Source: Paraburkholderia susongensis (GTDB lineage Bacteria > Pseudomonadota > Gammaproteobacteria > Burkholderiales > Burkholderiaceae). Taken from it: a stretch of DNA of 64,000 nucleotides. The notes below the pieces were generated by a model. The model did not search any database, had not been told where the DNA came from, and saw only the letters and a list, made by a program, of their open reading frames with translations. Below, piece by piece: positions 10,501 through 18,073 of this stretch (position 1 is the stretch's first letter; each line of letters begins with the position of its first letter). The position numbers and the translations under genes were made by a program. The stretch is from positions 124,001 to 188,000 of the forward strand of contig NZ_FXAT01000007.1 of the NCBI RefSeq assembly GCF_900177725.1, given 5' to 3'.

Positions 10501-10672
10501 TGCGATCATCGGCGGTCTCACGCTGAGCCAGATGCTCACGCTGTTCACGACGCCGGTGATCTACCTGTTCTTCGACCGCATGGCCGCGCGCGTGAAGCGC
10601 TGGCGCGATGAGCGCAACGAGCGCAACGCGCCGGCGGGTCCGCCCGAAGGCGGGGCCGAGGGGGCGCCGTGA
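7529..10672 (+). CDS. mdtB: RND multidrug efflux permease 1 (MdtB/MuxB type)
   Basis: The 1047-residue inner-membrane protein has the full hydrophobe-amphiphile efflux RND layout: N-terminal helix after MNISRLFILRPVATLL, two periplasmic loops and two groups of membrane helices. Proton-relay acidic pair FVVDDSIVMIEN in TM4 and lysine in LLIGIVKKNAIMMVDF of TM10 are present. Its loop before VPLSGIAKIE is short (YLPSQTSSTGQ), unlike permease 2. MdtB and MdtC homologues assemble as a B2C heterotrimer that exports drugs, bile salts or aromatic compounds. It starts 16 bp after the adaptor and its last four bases overlap the GTG start of permease 2. Confidence 0.95.
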   Translation: MNISRLFILRPVATLLLMIALVLVGLVAMRVLPVSSLPNVDYPTIQVQTFYPGASPDVMATTVTAPLEVQLGEIPGLQQMTSYSSDGASVITLQFDLSLNLDIAEQNVQQAINASNSYLPTGLPAPPTYAKVNPADQPILTLAVTSKSMSLTQLEDVANNRLGTKISEVSGVGVVTTSGGNVPAIRVEADPHKLAAYGLNIDDLRTLLSYVNVSQPKGNFDGPDLDYTINGNDQISDPKDYLNTVIAYQNGAPVFLRDVARVSQAAQDVERGAWYNGSPAIVLNVQRQPGANVIATVNQIMKELPQLESTLPAGMKVTVVSDSTGVIRASVADAAFELILAIVLVVAVIFVFLRNVPATLIPSISVPVSLIGTLAVMYQLNYSIDNLSLMALIIATGFVVDDSIVMIENIVRYLEEGMTPLEAALEGAGQIGFTILSLTISLIAVLIPLLFMGGVIGRLFSEFAVTLAVTIVISAIVSLTVVPMLCARMLRAQAERHPSRFERISEGLFDKTLAAYERGLAWVLDHQTLTLMVAIGTVVLTGILYVVIPKGLFPVQDVGVIQGISVADNSVSYEAMVQRQGALADAILKDPDVVSLTSYVGIDGTNATLNNGRFLINLRDREKRSDTAQEIARRLAQEVAHVPGVKLYMQPEQDLTLDTTVSPNQYSFVLRGPSQQAFQKYVPELVARLKQIPSLSDVQSDLNTDGLSVNVEVNRQLAARFGITPATIDNALYDALGQRIVSTIFEQSNQYRVILVAKPETLPSVQSLGNLYLPSQTSSTGQVPLSGIAKIEIKKSPLVISHLAQFPSVTVSFNLAKGASLSTAVNEIHAAEQAVNLPPSITSSLQGASAAFEDSLSSEVYLLIAALVAVYIVLGVLYESFIHPVTILSTLPSAGIGALLALMLAGSDLDVIGIIGIVLLIGIVKKNAIMMVDFALDAERNHGKAPRDAIFQASLLRFRPILMTTLAAMLGALPMLLGTGTGSELRRPLGLAIIGGLTLSQMLTLFTTPVIYLFFDRMAARVKRWRDERNERNAPAGPPEGGAEGAP

Positions 10673-13600
10673 ACATCCCGGCGCTCTTCATCCGGCGGCC
10701 GGTGGCGACTACGCTGCTCGCCATCGCGATCCTGATTTCGGGCACGCTCGCGTATTTCCGCTTGCCGGTCGCGCCGTTGCCGAACATCGCGTTTCCGGTG
10801 ATCGTCGTGCAGGCGAATATGGCGGGCGCGAGCCCGGACATCATGGCCTCGACGGTGGCCGAGCCGCTCGAGCGGCGGCTCGGGACGATCGCCGATGTCG
10901 AGGAACTGACGTCGATCAGCTACGTCGGCTCGTCGCTCATCATCATCGAGTTCGGGCTCAAGCGCGACATCAACGGCGCCGCGCGCGATGTCGAAGCGGC
11001 GATCCAGGCGGCGCGCGCCGATCTGCCGACCACCTTGCGCAGCAATCCGACCTATCGCCAGTACAACCCGGCCGACGCGCCGATCATGGTGCTCTCGCTC
11101 ACCTCCGACACGCTCACCAAGGCGCAGCTCTACGACTCCGCCGATTCGGTGATCCAGCAGCAGCTTTCGCAGGTCAAGGGCGTCGGGCAGATCACGCTCG
11201 GCGGCGGCGCGCTGCCGTCGGTGCGCGTCGAGTTGCAGCCGGGCAAGCTCAACAGCTACGGCGTCGGCATGGAAGACGTGCGCGCGGCGATCAGCGCGGC
11301 CAACGCCGACAGCGCGAAGGGCCATCTCGACGTCGGCGACCGGCGCTACGTGGTCACGTCCAACGATCAGATCACGCACGCGGCGCCGTATCGCGATCTC
11401 GTCGTCGCCTACCGCGATGGCGCGCCGGTTCAGTTGCGCGACGTGGCCGAGGTGCGCGACTCGAACGAAAACATCCGCAATGCCGGGCTTTTCAACGGCA
11501 AGTCGGCGATTCTCGTGATCGTCTATCCGATGCCGGGCAGCAATGTCGTGAGCACGGTGCAGCAGATCCGCAACGTGCTGCCGTCGATCGAGGCGACGCT
11601 GCCGAGCAGCGTGCATGTGAACGTCGCGATCGACCGCTCGGAGTCGGTCAGGTCGTCGGTCGGCGACACGGAGCGCACGCTGTTCATCGCCGTGCTGCTC
11701 GTGGTCGGCGTCGTGTTCATCTTCCTGCAGTCGCCGCGCGCGACGCTCGTGCCGGCCGTTGCGCTGCCGCTGTCGATCGTCGGCAGCTTCGGGCCGATGT
11801 ATCTGCTCGGCTATAGCATCGACAATCTCTCGCTGATGGCGCTCACGATCGGCACCGGCTTCGTCGTCGACGACGCGGTCGTGGTGCTCGAAAACATCGT
11901 GCGTCATATGGAGCAGGGGCTGAGTCCGAAAGAGGCTGCGTTGAAGGGCGCGGGCGAGGTCGGCTTCACGGTGATCTCGATGAGCCTTTCGCTGATCGCG
12001 GTGTTTCTGCCGATCATCCTGATGCCGGGCGTCGTCGGTCTGCTGTTCCATGAGTTCGCGATCACGCTGTCGATCGCGATCCTCATTTCGCTCGTGATCT
12101 CGCTCACGGTCACGCCCGCGATGTGCGCCTATGTGCTGAGCCGCAAGAATGCCGGGCATTCGAGCGCGCGCTGGGCGACGTGGATCGAGCGGCAGTTCGA
12201 GCGCTTCAAGGGCGTCTATGCGCGCTCGCTTGCGGCCGTGCTCGACCATTCGCTGCTCGTGATCCTGCTGCTCATCGGGTTGCTCGTCGGCAACGTGTTC
12301 CTGTTCAAGCTGGTGCCGTCCACGTTTTTTCCGGAACAGGACACGGGCATTCTGATCGGCCAGATCATGGCCGACCAGAGCATCTCGTTCACCGCGATGC
12401 AGAAGAAGCTCGCGCAGTTGCAGTCGATCGTGCAGGAAGACCCGGCGGTGCAGTCGGTGGCGGGCTTCACCGGCGGGCGCGCGCTCAATACCGCGAACGT
12501 GTTCATCGAGCTGAAGCCGCTCGCCGAGCGTCACGCGACGGCTACCGAGGTCGTGAACCGCTTGCGGCCCAAGCTCAACCAGGTGTCGGGCGCGCGGCTC
12601 TTCCTGCAGGCGCAGCAGGACTTGCGCATCGGCGGGCGGCAGTCGGCGGCCGAGTACCAGTACACGCTCACGAGCGACGATTCCGCCGCGCTCTTCAAGT
12701 GGACGCCGAAGCTCGTCGCCGCGCTCGCGAAGGAACACGGCAGCCTGCTCGACGTGAACTCCGATCTTCAGCAGAACGGTCTGCAGACTTACGTGAACAT
12801 CAATCGCGCGACGGCGCAGCGCTACGGCTTCGCGCCGAACCAGGTCGACAACGTGCTGTACGACGCGTTCGGCCAGCGTACCGTGTCGACGATCTACAAC
12901 CCGCTCAATCAGTACTTCGTCGTGATGGAAGTCGCGCCGGAATACTGGCAGTATCCGCAGACGCTCAACCAGATCTACCTGAGCACGGCCGCGGGCAATC
13001 CGACCGGCACCGAGGCCACGCAGATGCCGGGCAGCACGGTGTCGGGCGCCCAAAGCACGACCGTATCGTCGAACGCGAATACGAATGCGCTCAACGCGAA
13101 TGCGCAGTCGAACGCGACGAACAACAGCATCTCCAACAGCAAGGGCGGTAGTTCGACCGGCAGCGCGGACAGCACGGCGGCCGAAACGATGGTGCCGCTC
13201 GCGGTCATGGCGTCGTATTCGAACAGCCATACGTCGACGCAGGTGAACCACCAGAGCGGCCTCGTGGCCGCGACGATTTCGTTCAATTTGCCGCGCGGCG
13301 GGTCGCTGAGCCAGGCGGGCCAGACGATCGACAGCACGATCCGCGAGATCGGCATGCCCGCGAGCATTCACGGCGCGTTCGCGGGCGCGGCGGCGGCCTA
13401 TTCGCAGTCGGTCGGCACGGTGCCGCTGCTCGTGATCGCGGCACTCGGTGTCGTGTATATCGTGCTCGGCGTGCTGTACGAAAGCGCGATCCATCCGCTC
13501 ACGATTCTCTCGACGCTGCCCTCGGCGGGCATCGGCGCAACGCTCGCATTGCTGATCTTCGGCACGCCGTTTTCGGTGATCGCGCTGATCGGCATCATTC

Positions 13601-13980
13601 TGCTGATCGGCATCGTCAAGAAGAACGGCATCATGATGGTCGACGTCGCGATCCAGTTGCAGCGCCAGGAGCGCATGCCGGCGCGCGACGCGATTCATGC
13701 CGCCGCGGTGATCCGCCTGCGGCCGATCATGATGACGACGTTCGCGGCCGTGCTCGGCGCGATGCCGCTCGCGATCGGCATCGGCCAGGGCGCGTCGCTG
13801 CGTCAGCCGCTCGGTATCACGGTGATGGGCGGGCTGATCCTGAGCCAGGTCTTTACGCTGTACACGACGCCGGTGATCTATCTGTATCTCGACCGCCTGC
13901 GCGCGAAGCTCGCGGGATGGTCCGCGGGCCTGCGCTGGAACCGCGACGTGAAGCCGGGGCAACCGGATACGAAGGCATGA
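10669..13980 (+). CDS. mdtC: RND multidrug efflux permease 2 (MdtC/MuxC type) with a low-complexity insert
   Basis: The 1103-residue permease starts at GTG 10669 (MNIPALFIRRPVATTLLAIA) in a 4-bp overlap with permease 1. The TM4 acidic pair (FVVDDAVVVLEN) and TM10 lysine (LLIGIVKKNGIMMVDV) are intact, so proton relay should work. It is longer than the usual ~1030-1050 residues because about 60 Asn/Ser/Thr/Ala-rich residues (roughly residues 776-841) interrupt the strand leading to MVPLAVMASY. In AcrB-type folds that place is on the periplasmic face near the docking/porter boundary. The insert is in frame and contains no cysteine. Coupled to the outer-membrane gene by ATGA overlap. Confidence 0.94.
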   Translation: MNIPALFIRRPVATTLLAIAILISGTLAYFRLPVAPLPNIAFPVIVVQANMAGASPDIMASTVAEPLERRLGTIADVEELTSISYVGSSLIIIEFGLKRDINGAARDVEAAIQAARADLPTTLRSNPTYRQYNPADAPIMVLSLTSDTLTKAQLYDSADSVIQQQLSQVKGVGQITLGGGALPSVRVELQPGKLNSYGVGMEDVRAAISAANADSAKGHLDVGDRRYVVTSNDQITHAAPYRDLVVAYRDGAPVQLRDVAEVRDSNENIRNAGLFNGKSAILVIVYPMPGSNVVSTVQQIRNVLPSIEATLPSSVHVNVAIDRSESVRSSVGDTERTLFIAVLLVVGVVFIFLQSPRATLVPAVALPLSIVGSFGPMYLLGYSIDNLSLMALTIGTGFVVDDAVVVLENIVRHMEQGLSPKEAALKGAGEVGFTVISMSLSLIAVFLPIILMPGVVGLLFHEFAITLSIAILISLVISLTVTPAMCAYVLSRKNAGHSSARWATWIERQFERFKGVYARSLAAVLDHSLLVILLLIGLLVGNVFLFKLVPSTFFPEQDTGILIGQIMADQSISFTAMQKKLAQLQSIVQEDPAVQSVAGFTGGRALNTANVFIELKPLAERHATATEVVNRLRPKLNQVSGARLFLQAQQDLRIGGRQSAAEYQYTLTSDDSAALFKWTPKLVAALAKEHGSLLDVNSDLQQNGLQTYVNINRATAQRYGFAPNQVDNVLYDAFGQRTVSTIYNPLNQYFVVMEVAPEYWQYPQTLNQIYLSTAAGNPTGTEATQMPGSTVSGAQSTTVSSNANTNALNANAQSNATNNSISNSKGGSSTGSADSTAAETMVPLAVMASYSNSHTSTQVNHQSGLVAATISFNLPRGGSLSQAGQTIDSTIREIGMPASIHGAFAGAAAAYSQSVGTVPLLVIAALGVVYIVLGVLYESAIHPLTILSTLPSAGIGATLALLIFGTPFSVIALIGIILLIGIVKKNGIMMVDVAIQLQRQERMPARDAIHAAAVIRLRPIMMTTFAAVLGAMPLAIGIGQGASLRQPLGITVMGGLILSQVFTLYTTPVIYLYLDRLRAKLAGWSAGLRWNRDVKPGQPDTKA
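12996..13190 (+). repeat. Low-complexity Asn/Ser/Thr insert in permease 2
   Basis: Codons AAC, AAT, GCG, TCG and ACG dominate, with AACGCGAAT-like words repeating around 13074-13105. It translates to a polar linker absent at the aligned place in permease 1. Confidence 0.75.
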
Positions 13981-15758
13981 CGATGAAGACTTCCATGAGA
14001 CGTTTGACGCCGCGCGGTTGGGCGAGCCGGGCCGGCGGCGTGCGGCGCGCTGTTGGCGATATTGTTGGCGATGTCGTCGGCGACGTGATTCGCGATATGG
14101 TTCGCGGCGCCGTTCGCCATGTGGGCCGCGCCGGTTCATTCCGGCCGCCCGCCGCCGCGACGCTCGCCGTCGCGATGCTCGCGCTGCTGAACGCCGGCTG
14201 CATGGTCGGCCCCGACTATCACCGCCCGCAGGTGCGCGTGCCCGCGACCTTCTCGGAGCTGGCGGGCTGGACCGAGGCCGAGCCCAACGCGAGCGGACCG
14301 AAGGGCACGTGGTGGACGGCGTTCAACGATCCGCTCATCAACGAACTCGAGCCGCTCGTGGCGGTGTCGAACCAGACCGTGCGGGCGGACTATGCGAACT
14401 ATCAGCAGGCGCTCGCGGAAGTGCGGGCCGCGCACGCGAGCCTGTTTCCGACGATCAGCGCGACGGGCTCGGCCACGCGCGAGCGCGCGTCGAGCGGCAC
14501 GTTGAGCAACGCGGCGAACATCGCCAACGCGGGTTCGCTCGAAGGCGACGTCAGTTGGGCGCCCGACATCTGGGGCCAGGTGCGACGCACGGTCGAGGAA
14601 AACGCTGCGACCGCGCAGTCCACCGAAGCGACGCTCGCCTATGCGACGCTCTCCGAGCAGGTGGCGCTCGCGACCGCGATCATCGAACTGCGCACGAGCG
14701 ACGCGAACATCGACCTGTTGCAGCAAACGGTCGTTGCATATCAGCACTTTCTCGACGTCGTCACGGAACAGGACAAGGCGGGCACGATTGCGCCGAGCGA
14801 CGTGATTACCGCGCGCACGCAGCTCAACACCGCGAAGTCCGATCTGATCGCGCTCGGCGTCGCGCGCGCTCAATATGCGCACGCGATTGCGGTGCTGGTC
14901 GGCAAGAATCCGGAAGAGCTGTCGGTCACGCATAGCACCGCGATGCCGGTGCTGCCGTCGATGCCGGTAGGCGTGCCGTCGACGCTGCTCGAACGCCGCC
15001 CCGACATCGCCGCCGCCGAGCGCAAGATGGCCGCGCAGAACGCGGCGATCGGCGTCGAGGTGTCGGCGTATTACCCGCAGATTTCGCTCTCCGGCGCGGC
15101 CGGCTTCACGCAATCGCCGCTGTCCGGTCTGCTCAAGGTGGCGAACTATGTCTGGTCGCTCGGCGGCAGCGCCACCCAGACGCTGTTCGACGGCGGCCTG
15201 CGCAGCGCCGATGTCGATGCGGCGAAGGCGGCCTACGACTCGGCCGTCGCCAGTTATCGCGGCACGGTGCTGACGGCGTTCCAGAACGTCGAGGACGATC
15301 TGTCCGGTTTGCGCATTCTCGCCGAGCAGGCGGACGTGCTCGAGACGGCGGTGCGCGACGCGGATCGCGGCGCGGAGATTGCGTTCAACGAATACCTGGC
15401 CGGCACCGTCGACTACACGACCGTCGCGACCGCGCAGGCCACGGCACTGAGCACGCGGCAGACTGCGCTCTCCGTGCAGGAGTCGCGTCTGCTGGATGCG
15501 GCATCGCTGTTCGGCGATCTCGGCGGCGGCTGGTCGGCGGACGAGTTGCATGATCCGCGCAGTGCGAGTGCGCGCGCGGCGGCGCGTGCCGGGGCGGCCA
15601 ATGCGGCGTCCGCGGCGGAGCCGACTTCGGCGCCTACTGCGGCACCTACCTCGGTGCCCACCGTAGCGCCCGCGGCCGCGCAAACCGGCAATACGGCTGC
15701 GAGCACTTCCGCGTCCACCTCGGGTTCCGCTCGCAATAGCGCAGAGAAGCTGCAATGA
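13977..15758 (+). CDS. Outer-membrane efflux lipoprotein (OprM/NodT family)
   Basis: Product forms the outer-membrane channel of the preceding tripartite pump. ATG 13977 overlaps the permease stop (ATGA). The family start is clear: lipobox LLNAGC, then MVGPDYHRP, the NodT/OprM signature, two OEP repeats with LLERRPDIAAAERKMAAQNA and ending near LGGGW. Two oddities are visible. About 60 residues precede the signal peptide, made mostly of 12-bp tandem repeats (GDIV-GDVV-GDVI-RDMV). The C-terminus carries about 60 extra residues rich in Ala/Pro/Thr/Ser. A GTG at 14121 just before the hydrophobic signal segment (VGRAGSFRPPAAATLAVAML) could be the true start, giving a normal-length signal peptide. 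Confidence 0.9.
   Translation: MTMKTSMRRLTPRGWASRAGGVRRAVGDIVGDVVGDVIRDMVRGAVRHVGRAGSFRPPAAATLAVAMLALLNAGCMVGPDYHRPQVRVPATFSELAGWTEAEPNASGPKGTWWTAFNDPLINELEPLVAVSNQTVRADYANYQQALAEVRAAHASLFPTISATGSATRERASSGTLSNAANIANAGSLEGDVSWAPDIWGQVRRTVEENAATAQSTEATLAYATLSEQVALATAIIELRTSDANIDLLQQTVVAYQHFLDVVTEQDKAGTIAPSDVITARTQLNTAKSDLIALGVARAQYAHAIAVLVGKNPEELSVTHSTAMPVLPSMPVGVPSTLLERRPDIAAAERKMAAQNAAIGVEVSAYYPQISLSGAAGFTQSPLSGLLKVANYVWSLGGSATQTLFDGGLRSADVDAAKAAYDSAVASYRGTVLTAFQNVEDDLSGLRILAEQADVLETAVRDADRGAEIAFNEYLAGTVDYTTVATAQATALSTRQTALSVQESRLLDAASLFGDLGGGWSADELHDPRSASARAAARAGAANAASAAEPTSAPTAAPTSVPTVAPAAAQTGNTAASTSASTSGSARNSAEKLQ
14043..14126 (+). repeat. Seven degenerate 12-bp units at the start of the outer-membrane lipoprotein gene
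   Basis: Units start every 12 bp from 14043; the clearest are GGCGATATTGTT (14055), GGCGATGTCGTC (14067), GGCGACGTGATT (14079) and CGCGATATGGTT (14091). Translated they read RRAV-GDIV-GDVV-GDVI-RDMV-RGAV-RHVG. Confidence 0.85.
15621..15680 (+). repeat. Five 12-bp units at the 3' end of the outer-membrane lipoprotein gene
   Basis: Units at 15621, 15633, 15645, 15657 and 15669 translate to PTSA, PTAA, PTSV, PTVA and PAAA in the extra C-terminal tail. Confidence 0.8.
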
Positions 15759-15928
15759 CGACGAATCTATTGGCGGCTTTGCGCGTTTGCGGGTAAAACC
15801 AGCAAAAGGCTCCGCGCCGTTGCGGATAGCATGCGGGGCTCGTCGCGGGGTTCATCGCGGATGGCAGCGTAGCGATCTTCTGGACTGTACAGCGGCCACC
15901 CACTCGAAATCGCAAAGGAGGAGCAGCG

Positions 15929-16573
15929 GTGAAAGGCACCAACGGGTTCGAAGCCGGCGGCCCGCTTCCGGCGCACGAAGAGCTTGCGCAACACAGCGAG
16001 CCGCCGTCGGGCGAAGTGACCACGCTCGGGCTGTTCCTGATTTTCGCGCGCATCGGTCTGACGAGTTTCGGCGGCGGACTGAGCGGCTGGTTCATGCGCG
16101 AATTCGTGCACGACCGCCATTGGATCAGCGAGGACGAATTCCTCAACGGCCTCGCGTTGTCGCAGGCGCTGCCCGGCGTCAACGTGAAGAACCTGGCGAT
16201 CTGGATCGGCTATCGGCTGCTTGGCTGGCGCGGTGCGGTGGTGGGTTTCTGCGGCATCATTTTTCCGCCGGCCGTGGTGATCGTTCTGCTCGGCGTGTTC
16301 TTCTCCGCGATCGCCTCGTTTTCGCTCACGCATATCGCGCTCGCCGGCGCGGCGGCCGGTGCGATCGGCCTGTCGCTGTCGATGGCGATTACCGCCGCGC
16401 GCAGGCTGCCGCGCCGTGTGTTCCCATATCTCGTGCTGATCGCGACGTTCGCGGCCGCCGCGCTGTTTCGCGTGTCGCTCGTGTGGACGGTGCTGATCGG
16501 CGGCGCGCTCAGCGTCGGCTACGAATACGTGCGCGCGCCGCGCGAATCACGAGCCACGAACGATGAACTGTGA
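15929..16573 (+). CDS. chrA: Chromate transporter, N-terminal half (short-chain CHR family)
   Basis: The 214-residue membrane protein starts at GTG 15929 behind a strong AAAGGAGGAG. LFLIFARIGLTSFGGGLSGW and LALSQALPGVNVKNLAIWIG are the CHR-domain signatures; the second matches the family's LPGP(x)N motif in modified form. It holds one CHR domain of about 6 helices. Full-length ChrA proteins have two such domains that expel chromate or sulfate; here the second half is the separate gene 49 bp downstream, the arrangement of paired short-chain CHR proteins that work together in opposite topology. Confidence 0.88.
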   Translation: MKGTNGFEAGGPLPAHEELAQHSEPPSGEVTTLGLFLIFARIGLTSFGGGLSGWFMREFVHDRHWISEDEFLNGLALSQALPGVNVKNLAIWIGYRLLGWRGAVVGFCGIIFPPAVVIVLLGVFFSAIASFSLTHIALAGAAAGAIGLSLSMAITAARRLPRRVFPYLVLIATFAAAALFRVSLVWTVLIGGALSVGYEYVRAPRESRATNDEL

Positions 16574-16622
16574 GTGGCGTTAGCCTTCATTCGGCCAGTC
16601 GAATTTCAGAAAAACTCATCAC

Positions 16623-17168
16623 GTGTCCAGAACGCTCATCGCACTGTTTTCGGTTTTTGCGCCGCTGTCGATCGTGACTGTCGGCGGCGGCCAGGGGATC
16701 ATCGCCGAGGTCCAGCGGCAGGTCGTCGACGTGCATCACTGGATGACGCATGCGCAGTTCCTCAGCGACTTCGCGATTGCACGGCTCGCGCCCGGTCCGG
16801 GCTCGTTGCTCGCGACGTTGATCGGCTGGCAGGTCGGCGGGCTGAGCGGCGCGATTGTCGCGACGCTCGCGTTGTTCGGGCCGACCGCGTTTCTGATGTA
16901 CGCGGTCGTGCACGTGTGGAACCGGCATGAAGGCGCGCGCTGGCTCAACGCGTTGCAGGCGGGTTTGCGGCCCGTCGCGGCGGGCCTGATCCTCGCGGCC
17001 GTCTACGTGCTGATGGAGCAACTCGAAGGCGGCTGGATTGCGTGGCTCACCGCCGCGATCGCCACGGTGCTCGTGATGAAGACGCGCATCAACGCACTGG
17101 TGCTGATTGCGGGCGGCGCGGTGGTGTTCGTGCTCGGGCATTTCGCGGGGCTGCCCGGGTTGCTGTAA
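16623..17168 (+). CDS. Chromate transporter, C-terminal half (short-chain CHR family)
   Basis: The 181-residue membrane protein begins at GTG 16623 (MSRTLIALFSVFAPLSIVTVGGG). It contains one CHR domain: GGGQGIIAEVQRQVV and FAIARLAPGPGSLLATLIGW are the matching motifs. It pairs with the gene just upstream to make the equivalent of one two-domain ChrA. Hydrophobic segments alternate with short loops, predicting five or six helices. The stop is 15 bp from the stop of a convergent YunG-like gene. Confidence 0.87.
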   Translation: MSRTLIALFSVFAPLSIVTVGGGQGIIAEVQRQVVDVHHWMTHAQFLSDFAIARLAPGPGSLLATLIGWQVGGLSGAIVATLALFGPTAFLMYAVVHVWNRHEGARWLNALQAGLRPVAAGLILAAVYVLMEQLEGGWIAWLTAAIATVLVMKTRINALVLIAGGAVVFVLGHFAGLPGLL

Positions 17169-17182
17169 GCCTCGATTGTGAT

Positions 17183-17566
17183 CTAGCCGATCTCCCGCAG
17201 CCTCGACTTCAGTCGTTCGTACTTTTCTCGCGACGTATCCGCCAATGCCGCTGCGCGAGTGGAGGGGGTGTCGTCGAACGGTATCGGCTCGGCGAACTGG
17301 CTGATGGTCAGATCCCAGCGTTTGCCGTCGATCAGATTGTAGAAATGCGTGCCGCCCGATGTGCGCGTCGTCAGAATCTCGCCGCCGAAATAATCATGAA
17401 CGACGAGCGACGTGATGCTGCAATGATTCCGCGCCGGTGTCGACGGTGACCAGGCGTTGGTGGGGCTCGACGTGTCCGCCGACCATGCGCGCACAAGTGC
17501 CCGGTACAGATCGAGGGGGGTGGCGAAGGTCTTCAATGCGGGAGGCGTCTGATCTTCCTGTGTCAT
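17183..17566 (-). CDS. YunG-like protein
   Basis: The 127-residue soluble protein has HCSITSLVVHDYFGGEIL, then GGTHFYNLIDGKRWDLTISQF, the conserved core of the YunG family (a small Cys/His/Asp-containing domain of unknown activity, sometimes compared to NlpC/transglutaminase-like folds). Cys and His residues in these motifs are intact. No signal peptide. Function is unknown in the family. Convergent with the chromate genes, no obvious operon partner. Confidence 0.65.
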   Translation of the reverse strand: MTQEDQTPPALKTFATPLDLYRALVRAWSADTSSPTNAWSPSTPARNHCSITSLVVHDYFGGEILTTRTSGGTHFYNLIDGKRWDLTISQFAEPIPFDDTPSTRAAALADTSREKYERLKSRLREIG

Positions 17567-17683
17567 GGTGGAAATCCTTGGTTCGATGGCGGGGTAGAGT
17601 CTGAAAGTCTGTGGTCTGAAAAGTCATGCAAAACAAAGCGCAAGAGCGCCACTCGACATATCGCGACTGTTCGCGAGGCAGGC

Positions 17684-17709
17684 CAGCCTGACCGCCAACG
17701 GTCAGGCTG
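17684..17709 (-). terminator. Hairpin at the end of the cus operon
   Basis: A perfect 11-bp stem (CAGCCTGACCG / CGGTCAGGCTG) with a 4-nt loop lies 13 bp past the stop of cusF. There is no T-run, so termination or mRNA protection are both possible. Confidence 0.6.
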
Positions 17710-17722
17710 AATCAGCAACTCG

Positions 17723-18073
17723 TTACGACTGTTTTTCGAGTTTCACAATGGTCAGCGTGCCGTCGACGTTTTCGACACGCACCTTGACCTTGTCGCCTTC
17801 GTGAATCCGCTTGACCATGGCCGTGTCCTTCGCCTTGAACGCCATGGTCATCGGCGGCATGCCGACATTCTCCAGCGCGCCGTGCTTCAGGGTGACCATT
17901 CCCGTAGCAACATCGATCTTCTTCACCTCGGCATCCGTCAGCGCAGAATTCGATGCGGCTTTCGTGGCCGACGGTGTCGCGGACATGTTCATGCCCGCCA
18001 TATCATCACCAGCAAATGCAGGCTCCGCTACAACGATAGCAAGAGCGGCGACAGCAATAATCATCTTTTTCAT
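17723..18073 (-). CDS. cusF: Periplasmic copper chaperone CusF
   Basis: The 116-residue protein has a signal peptide (MKKMIIAVAALAIVVAEPAFA) and one CusF barrel. In E. coli CusF, Cu(I)/Ag(I) is bound by His36, Met47 and Met49, capped by Trp44. The matching stretch here is LKHGALENVGMPPMTMAF: His64, Met75 and Met77 are present but the capping Trp is Met72. Such Met versions should give a fourth thioether ligand. It is last in the operon, 4-bp overlap with cusA (ATGA), and feeds metal to the CusBA pump. A second CusF domain with the normal Trp is fused to CusB upstream. Confidence 0.9.
   Translation of the reverse strand: MKKMIIAVAALAIVVAEPAFAGDDMAGMNMSATPSATKAASNSALTDAEVKKIDVATGMVTLKHGALENVGMPPMTMAFKAKDTAMVKRIHEGDKVKVRVENVDGTLTIVKLEKQS

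Noticed and set aside
10561..14139. Very long minus-strand open frame opposite the RND permeases (1192 codons), and similar ones at 7634-10354 and 2652-4145
   Set aside because: Arg/His/Asp-rich translation without domains, antisense to clear permease or peroxidase genes; a normal effect of high GC.
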